A stretch of 32,503 nucleotides of DNA. It comes from Rhodobacteraceae bacterium UBA6213. Lineage in GTDB: Bacteria; Pseudomonadota; Alphaproteobacteria; Rhodobacterales; Rhodobacteraceae. Both the position numbers and the translations under genes were made by a program. Positions 24,184 through 32,255 of the stretch are shown piece by piece. The stretch lies in assembly GCA_002421605.1 (NCBI GenBank), contig DISJ01000008.1, positions 1 to 32,503 on the forward strand, given 5' to 3'. The notes beneath the pieces were generated by a model. That model saw only the letters and a list, made by a program, of their open reading frames with translations, searched no databases and was not told the DNA's origin. Position 1 is the stretch's first letter; the number at the start of each line of letters is the position of its first letter.

Positions 24184-25200
24184 TTAACGCAGGTTGCCAT
24201 CAAAGCTCATCGAGGCCCCATAGGCACCCCAGTCGTAGCTGGTGACACCATTCATCTGGCTACCCTTATAGGACTCTAGCCCCGGCAAACCGAACAGCCG
24301 CACAGCGCCACCCACATTCCCGATCACGCCCGCGTGGCGCGCCGCTTCGCAGATGTCGCTATCGGTGACATAGGGGTTCGAGCCCCAAACCGGCCCGGCT
24401 GCCACAGAACCCGCAGTACCGCAGACGCAATCATGCGTGCTCGCCCCTACCGGAAACTTGCCACAAACCGGCCCGTTTGCCATCGGCATCGGCATCGGCG
24501 CGACAGGCGTGGCCTGCACAAACTCGATCGAGCTGGAATACGAACCCCAATCCGACGAGGTAACGCCGTTTTGCGTGGTTGAGCTGTATTTCTCAAGTCC
24601 CGGGCGTGCCACAACGTGAACGTCGCCACCCGCCAGACCCACCGCGCCTGCATGAAGCGCCGCGGTGCAAATGCTGCTGTCCGAGGTATAGGTGCCACTG
24701 CCCCAGACTGACCCGTCAAAATCGTTCGGCGCGCAGGTGCAGGCATATTCCGTCTGATCCGAGGGCATGTTGTAAGCACATCCCGGCAAGCGCTGCGTGA
24801 TCGCCTGCCCCGGCAAATAGAACTCGATGCTTTCCGAATACGAACCCCACTCGCTTGAGGTGATACCGTTCTGCGTGCTTGAAGGATAACTGCCCTGCCC
24901 CGGCTGCATCACTACGCGAACTTCGCCACCGGCCTTGCCGAGATAGCCCGCATGTTTGGCCGCAGTGCAAATGTCGCTGTCAGACGTATAGATATCTGTG
25001 CCCCAGATCGACCCGTCGCCGCGCCCTGCGGGGCAGAAGCAATTGTACTCTGCTTGCCCCGAGGGGTAGCTGTAGCTGCATTCCGGTAAAGTCTGCGCCC
25101 CGGCGGTGCCTGCCGATGCAAAAAATCCGATGCCAAGCATCAGCGCCCCAATACCCGGCGCCAGAAGCCAACGTGTCGCCGTCATGATACGTGCGCGCAT
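24184..25200 (-). CDS. Secreted protein with three LCCL domains
   Basis: The protein has 338 aa with a signal peptide (LLAPGIGALMLGIGFFASAG, cleavage near TAGAQ). The mature protein is three LCCL repeats at about 41-127, 141-227 and 246-333. Each has the same order: a Cys near the start, a CxC pair (CFC, CTC, CVC), the core YTSDSDICTAAKHAG, a GG-V-V-PG stretch, then NGITSSEWGSYSESIEF or a close relative. LCCL domains are small disulfide-bonded extracellular modules. Repeats 1 and 2 are nearly identical in layout, and repeat 3 is separated by a PMPMPM linker. ATG 25200 is supported by a strong AGGAGGAG 7 nt upstream. The ligand is unknown. Confidence 0.88.
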   Translation of the reverse strand: MRARIMTATRWLLAPGIGALMLGIGFFASAGTAGAQTLPECSYSYPSGQAEYNCFCPAGRGDGSIWGTDIYTSDSDICTAAKHAGYLGKAGGEVRVVMQPGQGSYPSSTQNGITSSEWGSYSESIEFYLPGQAITQRLPGCAYNMPSDQTEYACTCAPNDFDGSVWGSGTYTSDSSICTAALHAGAVGLAGGDVHVVARPGLEKYSSTTQNGVTSSDWGSYSSSIEFVQATPVAPMPMPMANGPVCGKFPVGASTHDCVCGTAGSVAAGPVWGSNPYVTDSDICEAARHAGVIGNVGGAVRLFGLPGLESYKGSQMNGVTSYDWGAYGASMSFDGNLR

Positions 25201-25298
25201 GTCAACACTCCTCCTATAAAAACCACTCCCTAGTCTGTTCTCGTATGCTACCCCCGCGAACTGTTTTTGCGAAAGAAAATCCACAGCAAAGCGCGCGC

Positions 25299-25327
25299 TT
25301 GCGGCGCCGCCCACCGGCCCCTATATT
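25299..25327 (+). promoter_or_regulatory. Promoter of the permuted ssrA gene
   Basis: A -35-like TTGCGG (25299-25304), an exact 17-bp spacer and a -10 TATATT (25322-25327) fit a housekeeping sigma factor and put the start of transcription near 25334, just ahead of the tmRNA acceptor piece. It lies in the 130-bp gap shared with the divergent LCCL gene. Confidence 0.7.
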
Positions 25328-25333
25328 GGCCCT

Positions 25334-25650
25334 GTGCGGGGCAACCCGGACTATGGACATAAACGCGCTCGTAATACGCGGATCGGACCCGGGGGCGGTA
25401 CCCGGCGGCTCCACCAATACTCCCTCATTGGGGGCGGAGGGGGCCGAAACAGGATCGACGAACGTCTAAAGGGGTTATGCTTTGTCTCGGTGAGCTACCA
25501 CCGTTATCGGTGCAAAAGTACAGTTGCCAATGACAACCGTGCTCCGGCAATGGCTCTGGCTGCGTAAGCAGTTCGAGTCGCCGAAACTAAGTCCTTAGGC
25601 TTAGCAGCTTAAGGCGGGGTCCGCAGGCACCTGGCAACAGAAGCCTGCAC
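25334..25650 (+). ncRNA. ssrA: tmRNA, circularly permuted two-piece form
   Basis: The acceptor piece comes first and ends with CGGCTCC-A-CCA (25406-25416), preceded by a T-arm-like stem (CCGGG, 7-nt loop, CCCGG). After a short spacer (25417-25439) the coding piece begins at 25440 with GGGGCCG, which pairs with CGGCTCC across 7 bp. That pairing includes a G-U at the third pair, the identity element for alanyl-tRNA synthetase. The D-like GGATCGACG, the tag frame (25526-25567) and a 3' hairpin (GCAGGC 25623-25628 with GCCTGC 25643-25648) follow. This order is the one known for alphaproteobacteria, where processing removes the spacer. The ends at 25334 and 25650 are estimates. tmRNA rescues stalled ribosomes. 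Confidence 0.93.
25526..25567 (+). other. tmRNA-encoded degradation tag reading frame
   Basis: The resume codon GCC is at 25526. The frame encodes ANDNRAPAMALAA and stops at TAA 25565-25567. The tag ends in the ALAA tail recognised by ClpX, and ANDN is the alphaproteobacterial start. It has one Arg and no Glu, unlike the acidic Caulobacter tag. Confidence 0.9.
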
Positions 25651-25989
25651 CTTCTCACCCTTGCCACGACAGTTACCTTGCGGCGCGACCCTGTGATCGG
25701 CTTTGCCTGCACGCGGCGCATAGCCCAAAGGCGCCGTGAATGATTGACTGCCTGCTCCCCTTCCGGCTGCGCCAAATGCTGGGCTATCCCTTCATGAGCA
25801 GAAGGTGCGCCGATGCTCTCTTTCAGTCAGGGCGTGCTAGAGGGTAAAACCTGCGGCGCGGTGCATCTGCACAAGTAGTGACGATCGCGGGTAGCGCATC
25901 TGCACGCGCGATGATTGAACATTTCATCGCCCCGCTTTATTTCGCCGTCGCGCCCCTTTAAGGTGGATTCGCAGGCAAGAAGGTGACGC
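25651..25989. other. Gap between ssrA and sspB with an unexplained inverted repeat
   Basis: There is no convincing gene in these 339 bp. Bases 25720-25727 (ATAGCCCA) and 25780-25787 (TGGGCTAT) form an 8-bp inverted repeat, with an inner 5-bp pairing (25730-25734 with 25769-25773). A second small hairpin follows (CCTTC 25789-25793 with GAAGG 25801-25805). CATCTGCAC occurs twice (near 25864 and 25898). These could be part of a small structured RNA or of the sspB leader. There is no T-run, so this is not a typical terminator. Confidence 0.35.
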
Positions 25990-26442
25990 ATGACGCAATC
26001 GATCGACTACGGAAACCTGATGCATCGTGCCATGCGCGGCCTAATCCAGCAGGTGCTGGAAGGTGTCGCGGCCGATGGGCTGCCGGGTGAGCATCATTTC
26101 TTCATCACCTTCGATACCCGCCACCCTGATGCAAAGCTGGCAGACTGGCTGCGCGCGCGCTACCCGGAAGAAATGACGGTGGTGATTCAGCACTGGTTCG
26201 CCGATCTGGTGATTGACCCCGAAGGCTTTGCAATCACGCTCAACTTCGGCGACGCGCCCGAGCCGCTTTACATTCCCTTCGACGCGGTGCGCACCTTTGT
26301 CGATCCTTCGGTCGAGTTTGGCCTGCGCTTCGAAACGCAGCCAAGCGACGATGACGACGAAGACGAGGACGAAACCGATCTTGAGGTTGAAGAAACCCGC
26401 GCCGAAGCAGAGGTTGTCTCGCTCGACACCTGGCGCAAATAG
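25990..26442 (+). CDS. sspB: SspB, alpha-type adaptor for ClpXP
   Basis: The protein has 150 aa. The folded N-terminal part (about 1-115: MHRAMRGLIQQVLEGVAADG, HFFITFDTRHPDAKL, TVVIQHWFADLVID and FAITLNFGDAPEPLYIPFDA) matches the SspB-alpha family. It is followed by a very acidic linker and the short C-terminal ClpX-binding tail VVSLDTWRK. SspB binds the ssrA tag and tethers tagged proteins to ClpXP, increasing their degradation. Its gene follows the ssrA gene on the same strand, so tag and adaptor are encoded side by side. An AAGAAGG stretch lies a few bases before the ATG. Confidence 0.93.
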   Translation: MTQSIDYGNLMHRAMRGLIQQVLEGVAADGLPGEHHFFITFDTRHPDAKLADWLRARYPEEMTVVIQHWFADLVIDPEGFAITLNFGDAPEPLYIPFDAVRTFVDPSVEFGLRFETQPSDDDDEDEDETDLEVEETRAEAEVVSLDTWRK

Positions 26443-26600
26443 GCGCCACGCGGCAGCGCTGTGGCTGCAGACACAAACTGTTAGCGCCGCAATTCGCGCT
26501 ACGGCGCGATTCCTGACCCCTCGCCATGAATCGGGGTTTGTTCCCAGCCGAAAAATCGCATAGCACTTGCCCCGATCGATTGAAAAACGGGGCATCCGCC

Positions 26601-27995
26601 ATGACCAATACCCGAACCGAAACTGACAGCTTTGGCCCGCTCGACGTGCCGGGCGACAAATACTGGGGCGCACAAACGCAGCGCTCCATCATCAACTTTC
26701 CAATCGGTTGGGAACGCCAACCCGTCGCCATTGTGCGCGCGCTGGGGGTCATCAAGAAGGCCGCAGCCGAAGTGAACATGGCCACCGGTGCGATCGATAC
26801 AAAGCTGGGCCAGGCTATTGCCGCAGCCGCAGCAGAGGTGATGGCAGGTAAATTCGACGACAACTTCCCACTGGTGGTCTGGCAAACGGGCTCAGGCACG
26901 CAATCGAACATGAACGCCAACGAGGTGATCTCGAACCGCGCTATCGAGATGCTGGGCGGCCAGATGGGCTCTAAAAAACCGGTCCACCCAAATGACCATG
27001 TGAATATGGGTCAAAGCTCGAACGACACCTTCCCCACCGCGATGCACGTCGCCATTGCCATGATGGCGCGCGACGTTCTGCTGCCGGGTCTGGAAAAGCT
27101 GCGAGCGGCGCTGTCGGCCAAATCGGTCGAGTTCAAGGACATCATCAAGATCGGCCGCACCCACACGCAGGATGCCACGCCTCTAACGCTTGGGCAGGAG
27201 TTTTCTGGCTACACCCAGCAGGTCGCGCAAGGCATCATGCGGGTCAACAAGATCCTGCCCGAGATTTACGAACTTGCGCAGGGCGGCACGGCCGTCGGCA
27301 CCGGGCTCAACACCAAAAAGGGCTGGGATGTAGCGATCGCCGCGAAAATTGCTGAAATCACCGCGCTGCCTTTCGTGACCGCGCCGAACAAGTTCGAAGC
27401 GCTCGCCGCACATGACGCGATGGTGATGTTTTCGGGCGCCCTCAAAACCGTAGCTGCCAGCCTTTTCAAGATCGCCAACGACTTGCGCCTTCTGGGCTCT
27501 GGCCCGCGCTCGGGTCTGGGAGAACTGATCCTGCCGGAAAACGAACCGGGCAGCAGCATCATGCCCGGCAAGGTCAACCCGACCCAAGCCGAAGCGCTGA
27601 CAATGGTTTGCGCTCATGTCATGGGCAATGACGCGGCAGTAGGCTTTGCCGGCAGCCAAGGCCACTTCGAGCTCAACGTCTACAACCCCATGATGGCCTA
27701 TAACGTGCTGCAATCGATGCAGCTTTTGGGCGATGCGGCGGCCAGCTTTACCGACAACATGGTGGTGGGCACCAAAGCCAACATCGCGCGGATCGACAAG
27801 CTGATGAAAGAATCGCTGATGCTGGTTACCGCACTTGCCCCCACCATCGGCTATGACGCCGCCACCAAGGTCGCCAAAACCGCGCACAAGAACGGCACCA
27901 CCCTGCGAGAAGAAGCGATTGCTTTGGGCTATGTCGATGGCGAAACCTTCGACCGCATCGTGCGCCCCGAACATATGGTTGGCCCCGAGGACTGA
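26601..27995 (+). CDS. fumC: Class II fumarate hydratase
   Basis: The protein has 464 aa, the normal size for iron-independent fumarase. Signatures include DKYWGAQTQRSIINFPIG, TGSGTQSNMNANEVISNRAI, HVNMGQSSNDTFPTAMHVAI and the catalytic loop GSSIMPGKVNPTQAEA. It converts fumarate to malate in the TCA cycle as a homotetramer. ATG 26601 gives the expected N-terminus (MTNTRTETDSFGPLDVP); an upstream in-frame extension is not conserved-looking. The next two small genes follow within 2 nt and with a 4-nt overlap, so they are probably co-transcribed. Confidence 0.97.
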   Translation: MTNTRTETDSFGPLDVPGDKYWGAQTQRSIINFPIGWERQPVAIVRALGVIKKAAAEVNMATGAIDTKLGQAIAAAAAEVMAGKFDDNFPLVVWQTGSGTQSNMNANEVISNRAIEMLGGQMGSKKPVHPNDHVNMGQSSNDTFPTAMHVAIAMMARDVLLPGLEKLRAALSAKSVEFKDIIKIGRTHTQDATPLTLGQEFSGYTQQVAQGIMRVNKILPEIYELAQGGTAVGTGLNTKKGWDVAIAAKIAEITALPFVTAPNKFEALAAHDAMVMFSGALKTVAASLFKIANDLRLLGSGPRSGLGELILPENEPGSSIMPGKVNPTQAEALTMVCAHVMGNDAAVGFAGSQGHFELNVYNPMMAYNVLQSMQLLGDAAASFTDNMVVGTKANIARIDKLMKESLMLVTALAPTIGYDAATKVAKTAHKNGTTLREEAIALGYVDGETFDRIVRPEHMVGPED

Positions 27996-27997
27996 CG

Positions 27998-28174
27998 ATG
28001 GCAGAGGTGGTCAGACTCAAGACCGCAAAAAAACGCCTTGCGCGCGCGAAGATTGCCGCGCAAGGCGCGGAAAATGCAGCGCGTTTTGGCAAAACAAAGG
28101 CTGAAAAACTCCACGAAGCAGCCGAGGCGGCGCGCGCCCGCGCCGCCCTCGACGCCCATCTGCGCGAACCATGA
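27998..28174 (+). CDS. DUF4169 family protein
   Basis: The protein has 58 aa. It begins MAEVVRLKTAKKRLARAKIA, then continues with NAARFGKTKAEKLHEAAEAA. It is a very basic, Ala-rich helical protein of the DUF4169 type. It starts 2 nt after the fumC stop and its own stop overlaps the next gene by 4 nt. I recall DUF4169 being found after fumC in Rhodobacteraceae. The function is unknown; a single long helix with nucleic-acid contact is possible. Confidence 0.82.
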   Translation: MAEVVRLKTAKKRLARAKIAAQGAENAARFGKTKAEKLHEAAEAARARAALDAHLREP

Positions 28175-28386
28175 GCCGCCCGCAAAAACATTCGCTGACC
28201 CTTTCCGGGCACCGAACAAGCGTCTCGCTCGAACCCGAATTCTGGCTCGCCTTTCGCGAAATTGCAGCCCAATCTGGCAAGGGCATCAATGCGCTGGCCG
28301 CCGAAATTGATGCATCCCGCGGCGCGGATACCGGCCTTGCCTCAGCAATAAGGCTGCATGTTTTGGCGACTCTGCGCGCGCCCTGA
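28171..28386 (+). CDS. Ribbon-helix-helix domain protein
   Basis: The protein has 71 aa. It begins MSRPQKHSLTLSGHRTSVSL, then EPEFWLAFREIAAQSGKGIN and ALAAEID. The pattern fits a ribbon-helix-helix DNA-binding fold (RHH_4 type): a short beta strand TSVSLE followed by two helices. It overlaps DUF4169 by 4 nt (ATGA). It is probably a small transcription regulator, with the target unknown. The gene ends 52 bp before the convergent olsA. Confidence 0.82.
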   Translation: MSRPQKHSLTLSGHRTSVSLEPEFWLAFREIAAQSGKGINALAAEIDASRGADTGLASAIRLHVLATLRAP

Positions 28387-28438
28387 CCTGCTTCAGTCCA
28401 AATATCCGCCCGCCGCAGGCGGCGCGCGGCACGCGCGC

Positions 28439-29257
28439 TCACTCAAAGGACAAGGCGCTTCGGACTTCTTGCTCGCAATGCGCCGCCAGCGCCTTGCGGC
28501 TTGCAAAATCTTCCACCCGCACGGGGGCGTGAAACACCACCTCGACCTCGCCCTGCCGCCAGCGTGACAGCACCGCCATCAAATGCGGCCCAAGCGTCAT
28601 GTCACCCCACCAGCCATAAAAGCGCGGGTCCTCACCGGCGGGCGCGCGATAGATCACGCTAACCGGTTGCACCCGCATTTCGCGGCCCAGTCCTCCATTG
28701 AAGAACGCACTGAAAAGCGTTGATTTAAAATGCAAAACATGCCGGCCATCGGTCGACGTGCCCTCTGGAAAAAACAGCAGACGATGACCCGCCTTCAGGC
28801 GCTGCTCGAACAGTGCCTTCTGCGCTGCGGCCTCGCGGGGATCGCGGCGGATGAACACAGTCCCGGTGGCACGCGCCAGCCAGCCTATACCCACCCAGCC
28901 CGCAACCTCCGCCTTGGCAACAAAATAGACCCGCTGACAGGCGTTGAGCGCGAAAATATCGAGCCAAGAGGAATGGTTGGCCACCACCGCCCCCATTCGC
29001 CCCAGCGGGTGACCATGTACGCGGTAGTGAATGCCAAGAATGAAAAGTGCTGCGCGGCAGACGCCTTGGGTAATCCAAGGGGTCAATGGCCGTTTCATGC
29101 GAAACAGTGGCCACTCGATCAGCCGCACGAGCAACAGCACCGCCAGCCCGCCAAACACCACCGCCACAAGCACACCGCCCCGCAAAAGCCCGAAGGCGCG
29201 TGCCAGCGGTCCGATCGGTTGCAATATCTGCGGCGGCGCGTCGCGCCAGGTGGTCAT
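28439..29257 (-). CDS. olsA: Lyso-ornithine lipid acyltransferase / 1-acylglycerol-3-phosphate acyltransferase (OlsA/PlsC family)
   Basis: The protein has 272 aa, with an N-terminal membrane helix (LVAVVFGGLAVLLLVRL) and the acyltransferase motifs NHSSWLD (94-100, catalytic His95 and Asp100), FIRRD and FPEGTST (163-169). It transfers an acyl group to a lyso-lipid at the inner membrane. The ATG overlaps the stop of an OlsB-like gene by 4 nt. This pairing is the olsB-olsA arrangement that makes ornithine lipids, hence the symbol. General PlsC activity on lysophosphatidate is possible as well. Confidence 0.85.
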   Translation of the reverse strand: MTTWRDAPPQILQPIGPLARAFGLLRGGVLVAVVFGGLAVLLLVRLIEWPLFRMKRPLTPWITQGVCRAALFILGIHYRVHGHPLGRMGAVVANHSSWLDIFALNACQRVYFVAKAEVAGWVGIGWLARATGTVFIRRDPREAAAQKALFEQRLKAGHRLLFFPEGTSTDGRHVLHFKSTLFSAFFNGGLGREMRVQPVSVIYRAPAGEDPRFYGWWGDMTLGPHLMAVLSRWRQGEVEVVFHAPVRVEDFASRKALAAHCEQEVRSALSFE

Positions 29258-30057
29258 GCCAGCGCCTCCCGGCGGCGCGTATAAAAGCTGTGATGGCGCT
29301 GGTTCATCGCGGCGGTGTCCATCATCAACAGCACATCAGTAGTGTTGAAATCAAAGTCGATGAATGCGCCTTCGCCGACAAAGCCACCCGCCCGCAGATA
29401 CGCTTTGATAAGCGATGGCATCTGCGCCATCGCGCGGCCTCGGTTAAGCGATTCGGCGGGCATCAAATCCATATGTTGGAAATGAGCAGGCAAGGCGCGG
29501 GCGCGCAGCGCGGGGGGCGCAAGGTGGTAGTGATGCAGCCACGAGAGCGGTTCTGCCAGCGCTTCGGCGTCGGTGCCATGAAAACTCGCCACACCGAACA
29601 TTACCTCTATGCCATTGGTCAGCACATATTCGGCCAGCCCGTTCCAAAGCAGGTAGAGCGCCGCAGAGCCGCGATAGTCGGCATGCACGCAAGAGCGCCC
29701 AACTTCAACCAGCCGCCTGCCGGTGGCGCGCAGCAGCGCAAGATCGTATTCGCCGTCGCAATAAAACCGTCCGAACTCTGCGGCACGCTCGCCCGGCAGC
29801 AGCCGGTACACCCCCACAACATGGTCAAGTGCGCCCGCATCACGCGCCGGATCGACCAGCACCAGATGATCGCAGATGGCGTCGAATTCATCCTGCTCCA
29901 GCCGCTCGGCGCAGGCCGCGCCCTTGCACTTCGCCCCAAGCTCTTTGACAAACACGTTGAAACGCAAGCGCTGCGCCGCTGCCAGATCAGCAGGGTCGCG
30001 CGCAAGACGAAGCTGCAGTTGATTTGTTTCGGAGGTCATTTCGCCGCGGATCAGCAT
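29254..30057 (-). CDS. olsB: OlsB-like N-acyltransferase (ornithine lipid synthesis)
   Basis: The protein has 267 aa of the GNAT-like OlsB/hemolysin-acyltransferase type: DLAAAQRLRFNVFVKELG, FDAICDHLVLVDP, VVGVYRLLPG, AEFGRFYCDGEYDL, RRLVEVGRSCVHADYRG and VASFHGTD. It would make lyso-ornithine lipid from ornithine and 3-hydroxyacyl-ACP, the first step before OlsA. ATG 30057 (MLIRGEMTSE) is chosen; ATG 30039 (MTSETNQ) is equally possible because neither has a clear ribosome-binding site. Upstream in-frame sequence is not conserved-looking. Confidence 0.87.
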   Translation of the reverse strand: MLIRGEMTSETNQLQLRLARDPADLAAAQRLRFNVFVKELGAKCKGAACAERLEQDEFDAICDHLVLVDPARDAGALDHVVGVYRLLPGERAAEFGRFYCDGEYDLALLRATGRRLVEVGRSCVHADYRGSAALYLLWNGLAEYVLTNGIEVMFGVASFHGTDAEALAEPLSWLHHYHLAPPALRARALPAHFQHMDLMPAESLNRGRAMAQMPSLIKAYLRAGGFVGEGAFIDFDFNTTDVLLMMDTAAMNQRHHSFYTRRREALA

Positions 30058-30160
30058 GGTTAGCCTGTTTTCTAGGGTTGCAGGCGTCGCAATGCAAGGC
30101 GCACGCCCAGACAACAATGCCGCAGCCCGCGCAGGTTTTGCACGCGCGGGTAACGATTTC

Positions 30161-30364
30161 TTAACCTTGCGGCCCGAAGACAAGCTGAAGCTGCACCTTG
30201 TCGCCATTCAGCACCTGCTTGCCCGCATGTTCGAAATTGACAGTGATCCTGCCGTCGAAGGCCGATTGCACCTGGCCAAGGCCCCATTCGGGGTTGCTGG
30301 GGTGGCGCACCAGCATGCCGGGGTGCAAAATGGCGTTTGACCCTTTCCCAGAGAGGTTGCTCAT
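30161..30364 (-). CDS. DUF3553 family protein
   Basis: The protein has 67 aa. The core NAILHPGMLVRHPSNPEWGL then GQVQSAFDGRITVNFEHAGK matches DUF3553, a small beta-rich domain also found at the C-terminus of some UvrD/PcrA helicases. ATG 30364 has GGGAG 9 nt upstream. That start codon lies in a CATG shared with the opposite-strand chpT start, so both leaders lie inside the other gene. Related proteins often start about 8 residues later, but no ATG is available there. The function is unknown. Confidence 0.8.
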   Translation of the reverse strand: MSNLSGKGSNAILHPGMLVRHPSNPEWGLGQVQSAFDGRITVNFEHAGKQVLNGDKVQLQLVFGPQG

Positions 30365-30977
30365 GGCGGATGACTCCCTTCCCGCGGCGGCCGACCTTGC
30401 CGCATTAGTCGGCTCGCGACTCTGCCACGATCTTATCAGCCCACTGGGCGCGATCGGCAATGGGGTCGAGCTTTTGGGGCTTTCGGTGGGTGGCGCGGGC
30501 AGCCCCGAGCTTGCGCTGATCGGCGATAGCGTCGCGCACGCTAACGCACGACTGAAATTTTTCCGCGTGGCATTTGGGCAAGCGGGGGGCGAGCAGAGGC
30601 TAGGGCAGCCCGAAATCGCAACACTATTGGCCGATCTTGCGCGCGGTGGCAGGCTTGAATTTCACCTGCAGGCAGTGGGTGACCAATCGCGGCGCGAGGT
30701 TAAGGCAGTGTTTCTGTCACTGCTTTGCTTTGAGAGCGCGCTGCCTTGGGGCGGCAAGATTACGATTGCCCGCAGCGGCGAAGCTTGGGCGCTGCAAGGC
30801 CAAGCGCAACGTATCAAGCCTGAGCCCGCCCTTTGGGCGCGACTGGACGGCGGCGCGGCAGGTGCGCCCCTTACGCCCGCGCAGGTGCAGTTTGCGCTGC
30901 TGCCGCGCGAAGTTACGCGATTGGGGCGCACCCTCGCGTGGGAAATCGACGATACCTGCGCCACGATCACCTTCTAA
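30363..30977 (+). CDS. chpT: ChpT-like histidine phosphotransferase
   Basis: The protein has 204 aa. The dimerisation/phosphoacceptor helix SRLCHDLISPLGAIGNGVEL contains His22, the predicted phosphorylation site. It is followed by a degenerate ATPase-like domain ending LGRTLAWEIDDTCATITF. ChpT passes phosphate from the hybrid kinase CckA to CtrA and CpdR; in Rhodobacteraceae this relay controls motility and gene-transfer-agent genes. The ribosome-binding site GAGAGG is 6 nt before ATG 30363. The gene ends 12 bp before the convergent proA stop. An upstream in-frame stretch overlaps DUF3553 antisense and is rejected. Confidence 0.88.
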   Translation: MADDSLPAAADLAALVGSRLCHDLISPLGAIGNGVELLGLSVGGAGSPELALIGDSVAHANARLKFFRVAFGQAGGEQRLGQPEIATLLADLARGGRLEFHLQAVGDQSRREVKAVFLSLLCFESALPWGGKITIARSGEAWALQGQAQRIKPEPALWARLDGGAAGAPLTPAQVQFALLPREVTRLGRTLAWEIDDTCATITF

Positions 30978-30989
30978 GCGCGCGCGCAT

Positions 30990-32255
30990 TCAGGGGCGAA
31001 TGGTGCCATCACCCGTGACGAGGTATTTGAAGCTCGTCAGTTGCTCGGCGCCGACCGGGCCGCGCGCGTGCAGCTTGCCCGTGGCGATGCCGATTTCGCC
31101 ACCCATGCCAAACTCACCACCGTCGGCAAATTGGGTCGATGCGTTTTGCAGCAGTATGGCCGAATCGAGCCGGGTGAAGAAACGCGCGGCGGTGGCCTCA
31201 TTTTCGGTCAGGATCGATTCAGTGTGCCCCGATCCGTAGTGGCGGATATGCGCGATGGCCTCATCGACGCCATCGACCAATTTTGCCGCAATCACCATGT
31301 CAAGAAACTCGCGCCCAAAGTCTTCAGGCGTTGCCTTGACGGTGCCGGGGATCTTGGCAAGCGCGCCCTCGGCGCGCACTTCGACGCCCGCATCAAGCAG
31401 GTCTTGAATGAGCACCGGCCCGTGCTGGGTATAAAAGCGCCAATCAATCAGCAGGCATTCGGCAGCACCGCAGATGCCGGGGCGGCGCGTTTTGGAGTTG
31501 AGCACCACGCGGCGCGCCTTTTCCAGATCGGTGTCGCGGTCAACGTATACGTGGCAGATCCCTTCGAGGTGCGCGAATACCGGCACCCGTGCCTCGGCCT
31601 GCACAAGACCGACAAGGCCCTTGCCGCCGCGCGGCACGATCACGTCAATATAGGCGGTGGCGCGTAGCATTTCGCTGACCGCCGCGCGATCGCGCGTGGG
31701 CACCAGCTGAATCGCCGCTTCGGGCAGCCCGGCCTGGCGCAGCCCTTCAAGCATGCAGGCATGGATCGCCACCGAAGAATGAAAGCTTTCCGAACCACCG
31801 CGCAGGATGACCGCATTCCCCGCCTTGAGGCAGAGCGCGCCGGCATCGGCGGTGACATTGGGGCGCGATTCGAAGATCACGCCAATCACGCCAAGCGGTG
31901 TGCGCACGCGCTGGATATGCAGGCCCGAGGCCATATCCCATTCGGCCATCACCTGCCCCACCGGGTCAGGCTGGGCCGCGACAGCGCGCAACCCATCGGC
32001 AATGGCAAGAATGCGTCGCTCATCCAGCATAAGCCGGTCGATCATCGCGGGCGAAATGCCTTTGGCCTCGGCATAAACGAGGTCTTCGCAATTCGCCTCA
32101 AAGATCGCCACGTGATTGCGGCGGATGGCGTCCGCCGCACCGATCAGCGCTGCATGCTTGCGCTCGGCGCTGGCAAAGGCCAGTTCCGCCGCCGCCGCCC
32201 GCGCGGCCGCGCCGACTTTGGCCATAAGGGCGGGAATGTCGCTTGTATCTGTCAT
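30990..32255 (-). CDS. proA: Gamma-glutamyl phosphate reductase (glutamate-5-semialdehyde dehydrogenase)
   Basis: The protein has 421 aa. It has an aldehyde dehydrogenase fold with PLGVIGVIFESRPNVTADAG, CLKAGNAVILRGGSESFHSS, VPRGGKGLVGLVQAEARVPV and the active cysteine in TRRPGICGAAECLL. It reduces gamma-glutamyl phosphate to glutamate semialdehyde, the second step of proline synthesis, with NADPH. ATG 32255 has GAGGT 7 nt upstream. The expected partner proB is not recognisable in the 250 bp upstream; if present it lies beyond the window or elsewhere. Confidence 0.96.
   Translation of the reverse strand: MTDTSDIPALMAKVGAAARAAAAELAFASAERKHAALIGAADAIRRNHVAIFEANCEDLVYAEAKGISPAMIDRLMLDERRILAIADGLRAVAAQPDPVGQVMAEWDMASGLHIQRVRTPLGVIGVIFESRPNVTADAGALCLKAGNAVILRGGSESFHSSVAIHACMLEGLRQAGLPEAAIQLVPTRDRAAVSEMLRATAYIDVIVPRGGKGLVGLVQAEARVPVFAHLEGICHVYVDRDTDLEKARRVVLNSKTRRPGICGAAECLLIDWRFYTQHGPVLIQDLLDAGVEVRAEGALAKIPGTVKATPEDFGREFLDMVIAAKLVDGVDEAIAHIRHYGSGHTESILTENEATAARFFTRLDSAILLQNASTQFADGGEFGMGGEIGIATGKLHARGPVGAEQLTSFKYLVTGDGTIRP

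Noticed and set aside
28387..28438. GC-rich inverted repeat between the RHH gene and olsA
   Set aside because: It lacks a T-run on either strand, so it is not a convincing rho-independent terminator.
30150..30165. GTAA-N7-TTAAC, a near match to a CtrA binding site near chpT
   Set aside because: One half-site is imperfect, it overlaps the DUF3553 stop codon, and such short motifs occur by chance; not enough to call.
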